Part shown: piece after piece, positions 35,915-45,465 of the stretch
Layout of the letters: every line of letters begins with the position of its first letter
Numbering within the stretch: the stretch's first letter is position 1
Program-made: the position numbers and the translations under genes
Assembly (NCBI RefSeq): GCF_000621505.1
Contig: NZ_JHYD01000038.1
Coordinates: 19,705-83,704, forward strand
DNA from: Ruminiclostridium cellobioparum DSM 1351 = ATCC 15832
GTDB lineage: Bacteria > Bacillota > Clostridia > Acetivibrionales > DSM-1351
DNA: 64,000 nt
Direction of reading: 5' to 3'
The notes under the pieces: model-generated
Databases searched by the model: none
Seen by the model: the letters and a program-made list of their open reading frames with translations, nothing else
Told to the model about the DNA's origin: nothing

Positions 35915-36391
35915 ATGAAGGAAAAATCAATCCTGAATCTTAACAGTGAAAATAACATCTCCATAAAGTGCGGAAAAATGGATGGAGCTTTGCTCCAGGA
36001 TTATCTGGAAGGAACCATCGATCCCATTGAAAAGCTTTTTGTAGAAGCTCATTTAAATACCTGCAAGGACTGCAGAAGAGAATTATCCGAACTCAAGCTT
36101 ATGTTTTGGGAGCTTGGGAACAAGAGCAATTACAGGGTGGAATATCCGCAGGAATTGGATGAAATGGCTGGAACCCTGATTGACAGGGTTTTGGGGAAAG
36201 AAGAAAAAAGCACTGCCAGAAAGCTGGTTGATTTGCAAGTTGGCAATTTAAAAGGATCAACGAGGTTTCTGGACTATCTTCCCGGGGCCAGGAGAACTCC
36301 GGAGGTCATAAAAAAGGCTTCCAGGAGTCTTGCAAAAGGGGTAGGAAAGGGAGTAAAAAAGGGAGTTGAAAGAATGCTGACAGCCAGGTGA
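35915..36391 (+). CDS. zinc-binding anti-sigma factor
   Basis: 158-aa protein with the anti-sigma zinc motif His46-xxx-Cys50-xx-Cys53 ('AHLNTCKDCRREL') after an N-terminal helix ('GALLQDYLEGTIDPIE'). It should hold the upstream ECF sigma factor inactive. I see no clear membrane segment; the C-terminus is a basic, Gly/Lys-rich amphipathic stretch ('KGVGKGVKKGVERM'), so a soluble or peripheral factor is likely. ATG 35915 has AGGAGG at six bases; GTG 35867 with GGGAGGT is also possible and would add 16 residues. Confidence 0.85.
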   Translation: MKEKSILNLNSENNISIKCGKMDGALLQDYLEGTIDPIEKLFVEAHLNTCKDCRRELSELKLMFWELGNKSNYRVEYPQELDEMAGTLIDRVLGKEEKSTARKLVDLQVGNLKGSTRFLDYLPGARRTPEVIKKASRSLAKGVGKGVKKGVERMLTAR

Positions 36392-36415
36392 ATTCAGCTG
36401 TTAAGAGGAGGTAAT

Positions 36416-37120
36416 ATGCTGGTACTAACCGTTTTGGGGTATTTATTTATATATGTATTGTCAATATTGCTGGCGGTACTTCTGGTGATTTTATTAATCC
36501 CGTTCCAATATTATTTTACCGGTGAAAAAATGGAAAAGGAGTGGTTCAAGGTATCGGTTGCCTGGCTTTTCGGAGGCATTAGATTCAATATTTATTACAA
36601 CTCCGGGAAGCTTTCCTCAAATATCAGAATCCTGGGAATTCATAAAAGCATTGAAAAAGGCCCAGGTAAAAAAGATACAGATGAAAATAAGGATAAGGAG
36701 CAAGAGAACGGGAAAAAGTCCAAAAATAAAAATCCTTACAGCTATTTAAATTATGAGGTAATGGAAAAAGGATTTCAATGTATTCTTAAATTACTAAATC
36801 ATTGCAAACCGAGAAGATTCGTGCTTAAGGCCAGAGCCGGATTTGAAGACCCCATGTACACAGGTCTGCTGTGCGGCATACAGGGGATATGGAGTGCAAT
36901 TTTAGATAAATATGATATTCATCTGCAGCCTGATTTTGAGGATGAAGAAATAAAAGGAAGCCTGAGCACCGGAGGCAGCATACAGTTATTCTATCTATTA
37001 CTGGTTGTGATGGAATTTGTACTGGCCCGGCCGGTAAGAAGCATCTGGCTTAAAAATTTAAATATTAAAATAAAAAGGAGATTGAAAACATGGCAGACTT
37101 TGATTTTAAAGAGAACATAG
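36416..37120 (+). CDS. ytfI: DUF2953 protein (YtfI-like)
   Basis: 234-aa protein with an N-terminal membrane anchor (residues ~5-32) and a cytoplasmic or peripheral DUF2953 domain ('WLFGGIRFNIYY', 'RRFVLKARAGFEDPMYTGLL', 'GSLSTGGSIQLFYLLLVV'). In Bacillus and clostridia DUF2953 genes sit directly before ytfJ, as here: the next gene starts inside its 3' end. The function of YtfI is not known; co-occurrence with YtfJ indicates a sporulation role. A Lys-rich insertion at ~80-105 is low complexity. Confidence 0.85.
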   Translation: MLVLTVLGYLFIYVLSILLAVLLVILLIPFQYYFTGEKMEKEWFKVSVAWLFGGIRFNIYYNSGKLSSNIRILGIHKSIEKGPGKKDTDENKDKEQENGKKSKNKNPYSYLNYEVMEKGFQCILKLLNHCKPRRFVLKARAGFEDPMYTGLLCGIQGIWSAILDKYDIHLQPDFEDEEIKGSLSTGGSIQLFYLLLVVMEFVLARPVRSIWLKNLNIKIKRRLKTWQTLILKRT

Positions 37121-37470
37121 GAACTATTTTTGACAAGCTGGAGAATTTTTTAAAGACTAAAACCGTAGTAGGCGAGCCCATTAAAATAGGCGAAACTACA
37201 ATCGTACCGTTTATCAACCTGACCTTTGGTCTGGGAACCGGAGGAGGAAACGGCACCGATGAAAGAGGTAACGGAGGTATCGGCGGAGGCGGCGGAACAG
37301 GAGCGAAGATAGCCCCCACAGCAGTTCTGGTACTCCAGGGAGACAGGGTTGAATTGCTTCCCATAAAGAAATCAGGAGGACTGGATAAGCTGTTGGATTT
37401 GGTTCCGGGCATTGTGGAAAAAATAAATGAAAAGAAAGAAAAAGAAGTGGAAGAAAAACTTGAAGAATAG
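37090..37470 (+). CDS. ytfJ: GerW/YtfJ-family spore protein
   Basis: 126-aa protein. 'TVVGEPIKIGETTIVPFINL' (residues ~24-43), the Gly-rich central loop ('GGGNGTDERGNGGIGGGGG') and 'PTAVLVLQGDRVELLP' match the GerW/YtfJ family, needed in Bacillus for normal spore germination and forespore function. ATG 37090 has AAGGAGATTG upstream and overlaps the 3' end of ytfI by 31 bases, so translation is coupled. A strong terminator follows, closing the ECF-sigma/anti-sigma/ytfI/ytfJ block. Confidence 0.93.
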   Translation: MADFDFKENIGTIFDKLENFLKTKTVVGEPIKIGETTIVPFINLTFGLGTGGGNGTDERGNGGIGGGGGTGAKIAPTAVLVLQGDRVELLPIKKSGGLDKLLDLVPGIVEKINEKKEKEVEEKLEE

Positions 37471-37484
37471 TAATTTATATTTAT

Positions 37485-37520
37485 AACTGTCGGTATTTAT
37501 ACCGGCAGTTTAATTTTTTT
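37485..37520 (+). terminator. intrinsic terminator after ytfJ
   Basis: AACTGtCGGTAT (37485-37496) pairs with ATACCGgCAGTT (37499-37510), followed by TAATTTTTTT. Confidence 0.9.
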
Positions 37521-37718
37521 AAGTAAACCATTAAAAAATTGGAATAATATGTAATAAATGGCATGATATGATTAAGGAAAGCAGGCAATAGGACAAACCT
37601 ATGCAATAATTTACACATGAAACGGCGATTGGAGGTGAAGCAAGTACATATATTCTAAATTTCGCAAATCGATACCTGAAAAATGCTTTATATTAGAGTT
37701 GAAAGGAGCGAATTAGAA

Positions 37719-40700
37719 ATGGGCAGTAATACCAAAGCATCAAAAGCACTTCTGTTTTTGGGGGTGGCAGGTTTTATCCTGTTATTGTCACTCTTTGTAT
37801 TTCCGGCAGAATCATATGCATACAGCCTATCCAACAATTATTTTCAGGTTGAAACAGGTTCCTACGGTGAGATATCTTCATTAAAACTGACAGGCGACAC
37901 ATTTCCAACAAATTATGTTATGAATACAGTTAATGCACCGAAACAGAACACAGCCGGACACCAGTGGTTCGGTGAACTTATGTTTAAATACAGGCTGGGT
38001 AGCGGCGCCTGGACAACGGCAACCACCAACAAGTCGGCCGATGTCAGGTCTCAGAGTCAAAGCGGAAACACCGTAACGGTAACCTATCAGAATTCCGGAA
38101 ATGCCAGCGGCATAAAGAATTTCAAGGTTGTTGAGACCTATTCACTGGTGAATGATTATCTCCTGTGGTCCATAAACGTTACAAATACAAGCTCGCAAAC
38201 GCTTGAAATAGGTGATTTCGGACTTCCGCTCCCCTTTAATGAATTCTGGACCGGCGGAGACGCAATATATGAAACAAGAGCAGTTGACCATTCTTTTACG
38301 GGGAATAATTCATCATATGTCTATGCGACCAGACCAAGCGGATTGGGTCCATTTTTGCTGATGGTTCCCGATGCCTCAACGGGAGCCGGCTTTGAATATC
38401 AGGATCACTGGAGAACGCAAGAGCGTTCCTCCGAAGAGGCTGCCTGGTGTCAGGACCAGTCAGGCTGGCAAAACGGACTCAATGTATTTTATATTCACTC
38501 GAATGTCATAAAAAGTACAAACCGCGGATATCTTCCCAATACCAGTCTCGTACTTTCTCCAAATCAAAGCAAAACCTATAGCTTCAAATTCTTCAAGGTA
38601 AGTGACGAGGCCGCAATGAAGGAAAGGCTCTATACCGAAGGCCTTATAGATGTCAATGTGGTTCCGGGTATGATATTTGCCACAAATATGACGGCGAAGG
38701 TCGACCTGCATACCTCTAAAACCATAAATTCCATAAATCTTCCGGCGGGTGCGGCCATGACCTACCTCAACACAGTGGGAACCAATCACAGAATCTATTC
38801 GTTGACACTCAGCCAGCTGGGTCCCAACAACATAACCGTGAATTACGGGAATGGTGAGAAGACGGTACTCCAGTTCTATGCCATAGAGCCTGTGGACACT
38901 GCCCTGCAGAGGCACGCCACCCACATGGTCCAGAACACACAGTGGAATACCAGTGACATAAGGAACAAGGTATTTGACGACTGGATGCTGAACACAAAAG
39001 CAAAGAGAAATAATTTTGCAGGTTATTGGGGCTGGGGAGACGATTGGGGGTTGACCCACGGACAGTTTCTGGCTGAGAAGAATGTTTTGAATCCTGTCGC
39101 ATCAGAAGTTGATGCTGTAGATGACTATCTTGAAACAGCCATATGGACAAACCTGATGAACGGCCATCATTCGGACTATCTCATACATGACTTTCTGATG
39201 TACGGGGAAAATACAACTCCGACATACAGAGGTTATGCATACCCCCATATTTACAACACCTACTTCAGCATGTACAAGATTGCAAAGCAGTATCCGGAGC
39301 TCATTACTTACAATAATTCAAGAAATACCTACCTCTTAAGGTGTTATAACATATTCAAGGCTTTATACGGCTCAGGTGTCTCCTATAACTGGAATACCGG
39401 ATTGATGGGGGAATTGACCACTCCTGAAATCATTCAGGCTCTGAGGGATGAGGGCTATACCTCAGAGGCAAACACTTTGTCCGGGTATATGACCACCAAA
39501 TATAATAATTTCAGGAACACCACCTACCCGTATGGATCGGAATACAGCTATGACAATACGGGAGAAGAAGCAGTATATACTCTGGCCAAGACCAATAACA
39601 ACACCAATATGATGAATAAAATCAATCTTAAGACCAGAGCCTGCCGGGGTAATCAGCCTGTCTGGTACTATTACGCCGATCCCGTCACAAATTGCGGAGA
39701 GAACTGGTGGAACTTCCAATATACGACATCCCTTGCAGGATACTGTATGGATGATTGGATGAGGTATAATTCAACAACTCCCGAAATGGATGCCAGAATG
39801 GCATTTGCAGCAAAACTGGCCAACCTGTCGTGTATCAACTCGGGACAGATAAGTTCCGATCCTTTAAATCTCGGAGCTGTTTCCTGGACCTATCAGGCTG
39901 AAAAAGGAAATCTAGGAGGTCAGGGAGTTGGTAACGGAACCCTGGTCAACGGCTGGAGAGATATGGCCGGCGAAGCTGATCTCGGTTTATTCGGAGCATT
40001 AAAGATACTGAGCTCCGATGTTGCGGTCGATCCGGTGTTCGGTTTGTATGGATACGGCTGCGACGTAACACTGAGTGGCTCCAACTATACAATAATACCA
40101 AAGGACGGGTTGATGAAGAGGCTGAACCTTATAACTGAAAAGTTATATCTGGAGCTCGACAGGGATCAGTATACATCAGTCACGGTATCAAAAGCAAAGA
40201 ATTATGTGCAGCTGAATCTGAAAAATCAGTACACTTCAGCGGCACATACCACAAAACTGAGCGTTACAGGCTTATTGGCCGGAACCTATGATATACTCAT
40301 AAACAATGTGAAATCCGGAACCTTGACAGTTTCAGCCGGCAAAAAAGCAATTGCCAGTATAAGTGTCGGAACAGCTGCAAACTATGATATAAAAATATCA
40401 ATTGGAACACCGGGGGCAAATACTGCTCCGGTTGTAAATGCCGGCCCGGCTGCAACCTTTGTAATGCCGGTTGTCACGCTGAACGGTACGGCTTCCGATG
40501 ACGGGCTGCCCAATGGAGTGTTGACCACGAACTGGAGTCTGGAGAGCGGAGCCGGCTCGGCAAGCTTTTCAAATGCGGCCGGCCTGAAGACCACAGCTAC
40601 GGTTTCAGCACCGGGAACCTACACATTCAAGCTGACGGCCAGCGACGGAGCGCTGTCAAGCTCTTCCCTGGTAACAGTTACTGTGACGGCAGCACCTGCA

Positions 40701-41795
40701 GACGGCTGTGTGACAAACCTTACCTTCAATGAAACCTCGGGTTCCACTGCATATGATTCTTCCGGCTTCCAGAGGAACGGAACCCTTAACGGCGGTGCCG
40801 GTTTTGCTGCCGGAAAGAATGGGAATGCCTTGAACCTCAACGGAAACAATCAGTATGTGAGTCTTCCCAACGGAGTTGTCTCCAATCTCACCGATTTTAC
40901 GGCAGCAGCCTGGGTTAAAGTCAATTCGATTACCGATTGGGCCAGAATTTTTGACTTCGGAACCGGAACTACAAATTATATGTTCCTGACCGCAAGTGCA
41001 GGAGGTTCAGGACTTAGATTCGCAATAACCACTGCAGGCAATGGCAGTGAAAGTCAATTGAATTACGCATCGGGATTACCTTTACCTGCCGGTACCTGGA
41101 AGCATATTGCTGTGACTCTGTCAGGAAATACGGGCATCCTGTATATTGACGGCTCGGAAGTGGCAAGGAACGCAGCAATGAATATAAATCCGGCAGGCCT
41201 TGGAGATACAAACCAGAACTACATCGGAAGATCACAATGGTCGGGTGACAGCTATCTGAACGGAATGGTGGATGATTTCAAAATATATAATAGGGCACTG
41301 AGCCAGGCAGAAGTCAGATCACTGGCAGCAGGCAGCAGCGGAGAGACAAATGAAACCAACATTGCTGCAAATGCAACACCTTCAGCCTCCTTCTGTTCAA
41401 GCTGGGAGAGTGTCAATGCTCTGAATGACGGTTATGATCCTGCCGGCTCAAATGACAGGACTCATCTTGTTTACGGCAATTGGGACAACCCCGGAACTAC
41501 CCAGTGGGTACAATACGATTTTGATAAGGCGTATACAATATCGAAATGTGATATTTACTGGTTCAGCGATATTGCAGACGGGGGCGGTATAGATGTGCCG
41601 GCTTCCTGTACAATAAAATACTGGGATGGCACCGGCTGGGTTAATGTTAGAAATTCCGGCACCCCCGGAGTACTTGCCGATCAGTATAACACCACTGTTT
41701 TTGATCCTGTTGAAACCAGCCGGATACGCGTTGAAATGACAGCAAAAGCATCAACCTCCACCGGAATCCTGGAGTGGAGGGTATGGGGCGGATAA
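37719..41795 (+). CDS. large secreted multidomain protein (DUF5695-like catalytic region, LamG and discoidin domains)
   Basis: 1358-aa exported protein. Signal peptide is residues 1-~35 (ends 'PAESYAYS'). Residues ~36-890 are one long region that I recognise as DUF5695-like: N-terminal beta-sandwich, then a helical section rich in aromatic and acidic residues ('GYWGWGDDWGLTHGQF', 'GENWWNFQYT'). It resembles glycoside-hydrolase (alpha/alpha) barrels. Next come a PKD/cadherin-like module (~900-985), a LamG/concanavalin-like module (~1000-1200) and a C-terminal F5/8-type discoidin module (~1212-1357), both sugar-binding. There is no dockerin. Likely a free polysaccharide-degrading enzyme; substrate unknown. 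ATG with AAAGGAG nine bases upstream. Confidence 0.8.
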   Translation: MGSNTKASKALLFLGVAGFILLLSLFVFPAESYAYSLSNNYFQVETGSYGEISSLKLTGDTFPTNYVMNTVNAPKQNTAGHQWFGELMFKYRLGSGAWTTATTNKSADVRSQSQSGNTVTVTYQNSGNASGIKNFKVVETYSLVNDYLLWSINVTNTSSQTLEIGDFGLPLPFNEFWTGGDAIYETRAVDHSFTGNNSSYVYATRPSGLGPFLLMVPDASTGAGFEYQDHWRTQERSSEEAAWCQDQSGWQNGLNVFYIHSNVIKSTNRGYLPNTSLVLSPNQSKTYSFKFFKVSDEAAMKERLYTEGLIDVNVVPGMIFATNMTAKVDLHTSKTINSINLPAGAAMTYLNTVGTNHRIYSLTLSQLGPNNITVNYGNGEKTVLQFYAIEPVDTALQRHATHMVQNTQWNTSDIRNKVFDDWMLNTKAKRNNFAGYWGWGDDWGLTHGQFLAEKNVLNPVASEVDAVDDYLETAIWTNLMNGHHSDYLIHDFLMYGENTTPTYRGYAYPHIYNTYFSMYKIAKQYPELITYNNSRNTYLLRCYNIFKALYGSGVSYNWNTGLMGELTTPEIIQALRDEGYTSEANTLSGYMTTKYNNFRNTTYPYGSEYSYDNTGEEAVYTLAKTNNNTNMMNKINLKTRACRGNQPVWYYYADPVTNCGENWWNFQYTTSLAGYCMDDWMRYNSTTPEMDARMAFAAKLANLSCINSGQISSDPLNLGAVSWTYQAEKGNLGGQGVGNGTLVNGWRDMAGEADLGLFGALKILSSDVAVDPVFGLYGYGCDVTLSGSNYTIIPKDGLMKRLNLITEKLYLELDRDQYTSVTVSKAKNYVQLNLKNQYTSAAHTTKLSVTGLLAGTYDILINNVKSGTLTVSAGKKAIASISVGTAANYDIKISIGTPGANTAPVVNAGPAATFVMPVVTLNGTASDDGLPNGVLTTNWSLESGAGSASFSNAAGLKTTATVSAPGTYTFKLTASDGALSSSSLVTVTVTAAPADGCVTNLTFNETSGSTAYDSSGFQRNGTLNGGAGFAAGKNGNALNLNGNNQYVSLPNGVVSNLTDFTAAAWVKVNSITDWARIFDFGTGTTNYMFLTASAGGSGLRFAITTAGNGSESQLNYASGLPLPAGTWKHIAVTLSGNTGILYIDGSEVARNAAMNINPAGLGDTNQNYIGRSQWSGDSYLNGMVDDFKIYNRALSQAEVRSLAAGSSGETNETNIAANATPSASFCSSWESVNALNDGYDPAGSNDRTHLVYGNWDNPGTTQWVQYDFDKAYTISKCDIYWFSDIADGGGIDVPASCTIKYWDGTGWVNVRNSGTPGVLADQYNTTVFDPVETSRIRVEMTAKASTSTGILEWRVWGG

Positions 41796-41849
41796 TGCAT
41801 AAATGAAAGACATACAGGCTAATATAAGATGAGAAAGCTGTAAAAAAGT

Positions 41850-41905
41850 ACCCTGTAAGGTGATATGGGATAGAGGCCCTGTATACTTTACAGGGTGTTT
41901 TTATT
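41850..41905 (+). terminator. intrinsic terminator after the large secreted protein
   Basis: ACCCTGTAA (41850-41858) pairs with TTACAGGGT (41888-41896), followed by GTTTTTATT. Confidence 0.85.
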
Positions 41906-41935
41906 GGTGGAAAAGCCAGAATTATTTAATTCTTA

Positions 41936-41964
41936 TTGACTGATATGATAAAATAAAATATAAT
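41936..41964 (+). promoter_or_regulatory. sigma-A-type promoter of the histidine operon
   Basis: TTGACT (41936-41941), 17-nt spacer, TATAAT (41959-41964). The ~120-nt leader to hisZ shows no T-box or His-codon attenuator that I can see. Confidence 0.75.
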
Positions 41965-42093
41965 AAATATAATTTATTGATTTATCAATTTAGCACTTTA
42001 GATAGATAAAGTAAAATTTTATTTTTAACCAATAAATGATTATGTAATGCCGATATTGCACATAAACCAAATTTTATTTAATGAGAGGTAATT

Positions 42094-43350
42094 ATGTCAA
42101 AGTGGAAAATTTATACCCCCGATGGCTATCAGGATATCCTGTTTGATGAGTGCTATGCCAAAAGAGAATTGGAAAGCCGAATACGGAAGACTTTCAGGTC
42201 CTATGGCTTTTATGAGATAGAGACTCCTACAATTGAGTTTTATGATGTGTTTTCTTCAGATATCGAGTCCTTTCCTCAGGAGGCAATGGTCAAATTTTTA
42301 GATCCCAAGGGGCGCATACTTGTTTTGAGGCCTGATATAACCGTTCCGGTTGCCAGAATTACCGCCACTAAAAACAAAGATGTCCAGCTTCCCATAAAAT
42401 ATTCGTATATAGGTAATGTATTCAGGTTCAACGAGATTGGAGGAGGGCGGCAAAACGAATTTACCCAGGTGGGAGTTGAATTGCTTGGAGATTCCTCCTG
42501 CGAAAGCGATGCCGAAATCATTGCTGTTGCAATAAATACTTTGAAAGCAGCAGGGCTGGAGGATTTTCAAATAGATATAGGGCAGGTTGATTTTTTTAAG
42601 GGACTGGCCGAAGAGGCCGGTTTTTCGGAAAAGGACATTGCCGGAATATCCAGGCTGATTGACAGGAAAGATTATGTGGGTGTCGAAGAGCTCGTAAACC
42701 GTCATAATATATCAAAGGAATTAAAGGAACTGATTTTAAAGCTTCCAGGCTTGTTTGGCTCACTGGATCTCATAGAAAAACTTAAAAAGATAACAAAAAA
42801 TGAAAGAAGCCGGGCTGCCCTGGAGAACATAGAAGAAGTCATAAATATCCTGGGAGATTACGGCCTGACAAAGTACCTGTCAATTGATCTGGGCATGTTG
42901 AAGGGCCCTGATTATGACACGGGAATCATATTCAGAGGCTTTACCTATGGAGTGGGTTTTCCCATACTTTCAGGGGGCAGGTATGACAGCCTTACATCAA
43001 CATTTGGAAAGGACTGCCCGGCAATCGGCTTCTCAATCGGAATCAATATGCTGATGATGGCACTCGGCAAAACGCTCATGTCAAAAGACGGACCGGGTGT
43101 GGATTCACTGATCTGCTATAAGAAAACAAACAGAAAGAGTGCCATTGAAATAGCCGAGACTCTCAGAAAACAGAAAATGAACATTGAAACCATGATGGTG
43201 ACCGGAAGCATTGAGAAAGGCCTGGAATATGCCCGCGCAAAGCAGATAGGCGGGATTGTTTTCATTGATGACGGCGGCAGGATCAAGGTTCACGATCTGG
43301 TAAACGATACTGTCAGTGAAACCAGTATTGAAACCATGTTAAATGGGTGA
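42094..43350 (+). CDS. hisZ: ATP phosphoribosyltransferase regulatory subunit HisZ
   Basis: 418-aa HisRS-like protein without aminoacylation activity that partners short HisG. Class II synthetase-like blocks are visible: '[19 protein letters not shown]', '[12 protein letters not shown]', '[20 protein letters not shown]' and 'GGRYDSL'. It lies directly upstream of a short-form hisG, which requires HisZ, and heads the his operon. GAGAGGTAATT before ATG. Confidence 0.95.
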   Translation: MSKWKIYTPDGYQDILFDECYAKRELESRIRKTFRSYGFYEIETPTIEFYDVFSSDIESFPQEAMVKFLDPKGRILVLRPDITVPVARITATKNKDVQLPIKYSYIGNVFRFNEIGGGRQNEFTQVGVELLGDSSCESDAEIIAVAINTLKAAGLEDFQIDIGQVDFFKGLAEEAGFSEKDIAGISRLIDRKDYVGVEELVNRHNISKELKELILKLPGLFGSLDLIEKLKKITKNERSRAALENIEEVINILGDYGLTKYLSIDLGMLKGPDYDTGIIFRGFTYGVGFPILSGGRYDSLTSTFGKDCPAIGFSIGINMLMMALGKTLMSKDGPGVDSLICYKKTNRKSAIEIAETLRKQKMNIETMMVTGSIEKGLEYARAKQIGGIVFIDDGGRIKVHDLVNDTVSETSIETMLNG

Positions 43351-43394
43351 GAAGTGAAGGCAGAAACATTAAAAAGCGGGTCAGCGGAGGGAAT

Positions 43395-44039
43395 ATGAGG
43401 TATTTAACAATTGCACTTTCAAAGGGAAGGCTCACCGAAATGTCGGTTGAATTGTTCGAAGCCATCGGAATAGATTGTTCGGAATTAAAATCATCTACCA
43501 GAAAGCTCATTTTATCGGATGAGAAGAACAGGATTAAATTCTTTCTGGCCAAGCCGGCTGACGTTCCTACATATGTGGAATACGGTGCGGCAGACATAGG
43601 CATTGTGGGGAAGGATACCCTCCTTGAGGAGGGCAGGAATCTGTACGAAGTTCTGGATCTGGGCTTTGCAGCCTGCAAAATGGCTTTGGCGGGACCGGCC
43701 GACCTGCAGGGAAAAATAGATGAACTCACAATCAGAAGGGTGGGCACAAAGTACCCCAACATAGCCAGAAATTATTTTGAGAGGACAAGAAGGGAAAGTG
43801 TTGAGATAATCAAACTGAACGGTTCTGTGGAGCTTGCCCCTTTGGTGGGCCTGTCCGAGGTGATAGTGGATCTGGTGGAAAGCGGAAGGACACTGAAGGA
43901 AAACGGCCTTGTAGTCCTTGACACCATAGCCGATATCAGTGCGAGAATGGTGGTAAACAGAGTGAGTATGAAAATGGAAAATGAGAGAATACAAAAAATC
44001 ATAGATGGGATACGTGCCCAGCTTTTGCTCAGACGCTAA
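43395..44039 (+). CDS. hisG: ATP phosphoribosyltransferase catalytic subunit, short form
   Basis: 214-aa enzyme for the first step of histidine synthesis (ATP + PRPP). 'IALSKGRL', '[14 protein letters not shown]', '[14 protein letters not shown]' and '[11 protein letters not shown]' (PRPP loop) are intact. The short length without the C-terminal regulatory domain agrees with the hisZ gene upstream. ATG 43395 with GGAGGGAAT is preferred to the frame's first start at 43347, which overlaps hisZ. Confidence 0.96.
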   Translation: MRYLTIALSKGRLTEMSVELFEAIGIDCSELKSSTRKLILSDEKNRIKFFLAKPADVPTYVEYGAADIGIVGKDTLLEEGRNLYEVLDLGFAACKMALAGPADLQGKIDELTIRRVGTKYPNIARNYFERTRRESVEIIKLNGSVELAPLVGLSEVIVDLVESGRTLKENGLVVLDTIADISARMVVNRVSMKMENERIQKIIDGIRAQLLLRR

Positions 44040-44135
44040 AGAGTGAAGAAAGCAAAGAACAGGAAAGTCTGCATGCAGATGCCTGTTCTGGACCGGCGAG
44101 TGAAGCAGCAGCGTATTGAAGGAGGCAGGCAGAGT

Positions 44136-45443
44136 ATGATAAACATATTGGATCTGACAAAAGATGAAGATGGCATAAGGGCTCAAGAGCTATATAAAAA
44201 GCTGGCGCAGAGGACAAAATCCAGGGATGGTGCCAGCATAATAAAAGTGGTTTCCGATATCCTTGAAAATGTCCGGGTAAACGGAGACAAGGCTTTGAGG
44301 GAGTATACCAGAATATTTGACAATGCTGAGATAGGGCCTGCCGAAGTATCCGAAAAGGAAATACTGGCAGCTTACAGTGAAATAGAACCGGAATTGCTGG
44401 AAACTATAAAAAGATCAAAACAGAATATCTGGAGTTTCCATGAAAAGCAGCTGCAAAACAGCTGGATCACTCCGAAGGAGGACGGAACTGTATTAGGCCA
44501 GCTGGTAAGGCCTCTGGAAAAAGTGGGGCTGTATGTTCCGGGGGGGACGGCACCCTTGATTTCCTCGGTGCTTATGACAGCTGTTCCCGCAAAGGTTGCA
44601 GGTGTTTCCAGGATAATTATGTGCACGCCGCCCTCAAGGGATGGGAGTGTAAATCCTGCCATACTTGTTGCCGCAAGGGAAGCAGGCATAGATCAGGTAT
44701 TCCGGGTGGGCGGCGCCCAGGCTGTGGGTGCCATGGCTTACGGGACTGAATCAATTCCTGCGGTTGACAAAATATGCGGTCCGGGAAATGTGTATGTTTC
44801 CACTGCCAAGAGACTGATATATGGGGATTGTGACATAGATATGTTTGCAGGACCCAGTGAAATTCTGGTTATTGCCGATTCGACCGCAAAGCCGGAATAT
44901 GTGGCAGCTGACCTGCTTTCACAGGCAGAGCACGATAAATTGGCCTCATCGGTCCTTGTTACAGATGATCCCAAGCTCATAGACCAGGTTGCCGTGCAGA
45001 TAAAAGAGCAGCTTTCCGTACTGAGCAGGAGTTCAATTACTGAAAAATCCTTGCAGGATTTCGGCTTTGCAGTGCTGGTTGAAAATATTGAAGAGGCTAT
45101 TGAGGTGTCGAACAACATAGCGCCCGAGCACCTTGAAATCTGTGTCGAGGAACCTATGAGTCTGATAGGCCGGATAAGGAATGCCGGTGCAATATTTGTA
45201 GGCAATTATTCTCCCGAACCTCTGGGAGACTATATGGCCGGCCCCAGCCATGTTCTTCCCACCAGCGGGACAGCAAGGTTTTCATCACCGGTCAATGTGG
45301 ATCAATTTATCAAAAAGTCCAGTTTGATCTACTATAACAGAGGTGCTCTGGAGAGAACCAGCCAGGATATAATAAGATTTGCGGAGGCCGAACATCTGGA
45401 TGCCCATGCCAATGCCATAAGGGTCAGATTTGCCGGAAAATAG
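44136..45443 (+). CDS. hisD: histidinol dehydrogenase
   Basis: 435-aa zinc enzyme that oxidises histidinol to histidine in two NAD-dependent steps. 'YVPGGTAPLISSVLM', 'GGAQAVGAMAYGT', 'KICGPGNVYVSTAKR', 'AEHDKLAS' and 'PEPLGDYMAGPSHVLPT' carry the zinc and active-site residues. ATG 44136 follows AAGGAGGCAGG; the longer frame from 44043 has no site near its first Met and adds a non-family extension. Confidence 0.96.
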   Translation: MINILDLTKDEDGIRAQELYKKLAQRTKSRDGASIIKVVSDILENVRVNGDKALREYTRIFDNAEIGPAEVSEKEILAAYSEIEPELLETIKRSKQNIWSFHEKQLQNSWITPKEDGTVLGQLVRPLEKVGLYVPGGTAPLISSVLMTAVPAKVAGVSRIIMCTPPSRDGSVNPAILVAAREAGIDQVFRVGGAQAVGAMAYGTESIPAVDKICGPGNVYVSTAKRLIYGDCDIDMFAGPSEILVIADSTAKPEYVAADLLSQAEHDKLASSVLVTDDPKLIDQVAVQIKEQLSVLSRSSITEKSLQDFGFAVLVENIEEAIEVSNNIAPEHLEICVEEPMSLIGRIRNAGAIFVGNYSPEPLGDYMAGPSHVLPTSGTARFSSPVNVDQFIKKSSLIYYNRGALERTSQDIIRFAEAEHLDAHANAIRVRFAGK

Positions 45444-45465
45444 AACAATGCTCACGGAGGTCAAT

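Noticed and set aside
41965..42093. His-codon attenuator or T-box leader before hisZ
   Set aside because: No run of His codons, no T-box sequence and no terminator hairpin in the 120-nt leader.
42094..43350. Histidyl-tRNA synthetase (hisS)
   Set aside because: The gene resembles HisRS, but it sits beside short hisG at the head of the his operon, which fits HisZ better.
43512..44186. 224-codon open frame antisense to hisG and the start of hisD
   Set aside because: Shadow frame spanning two real genes.
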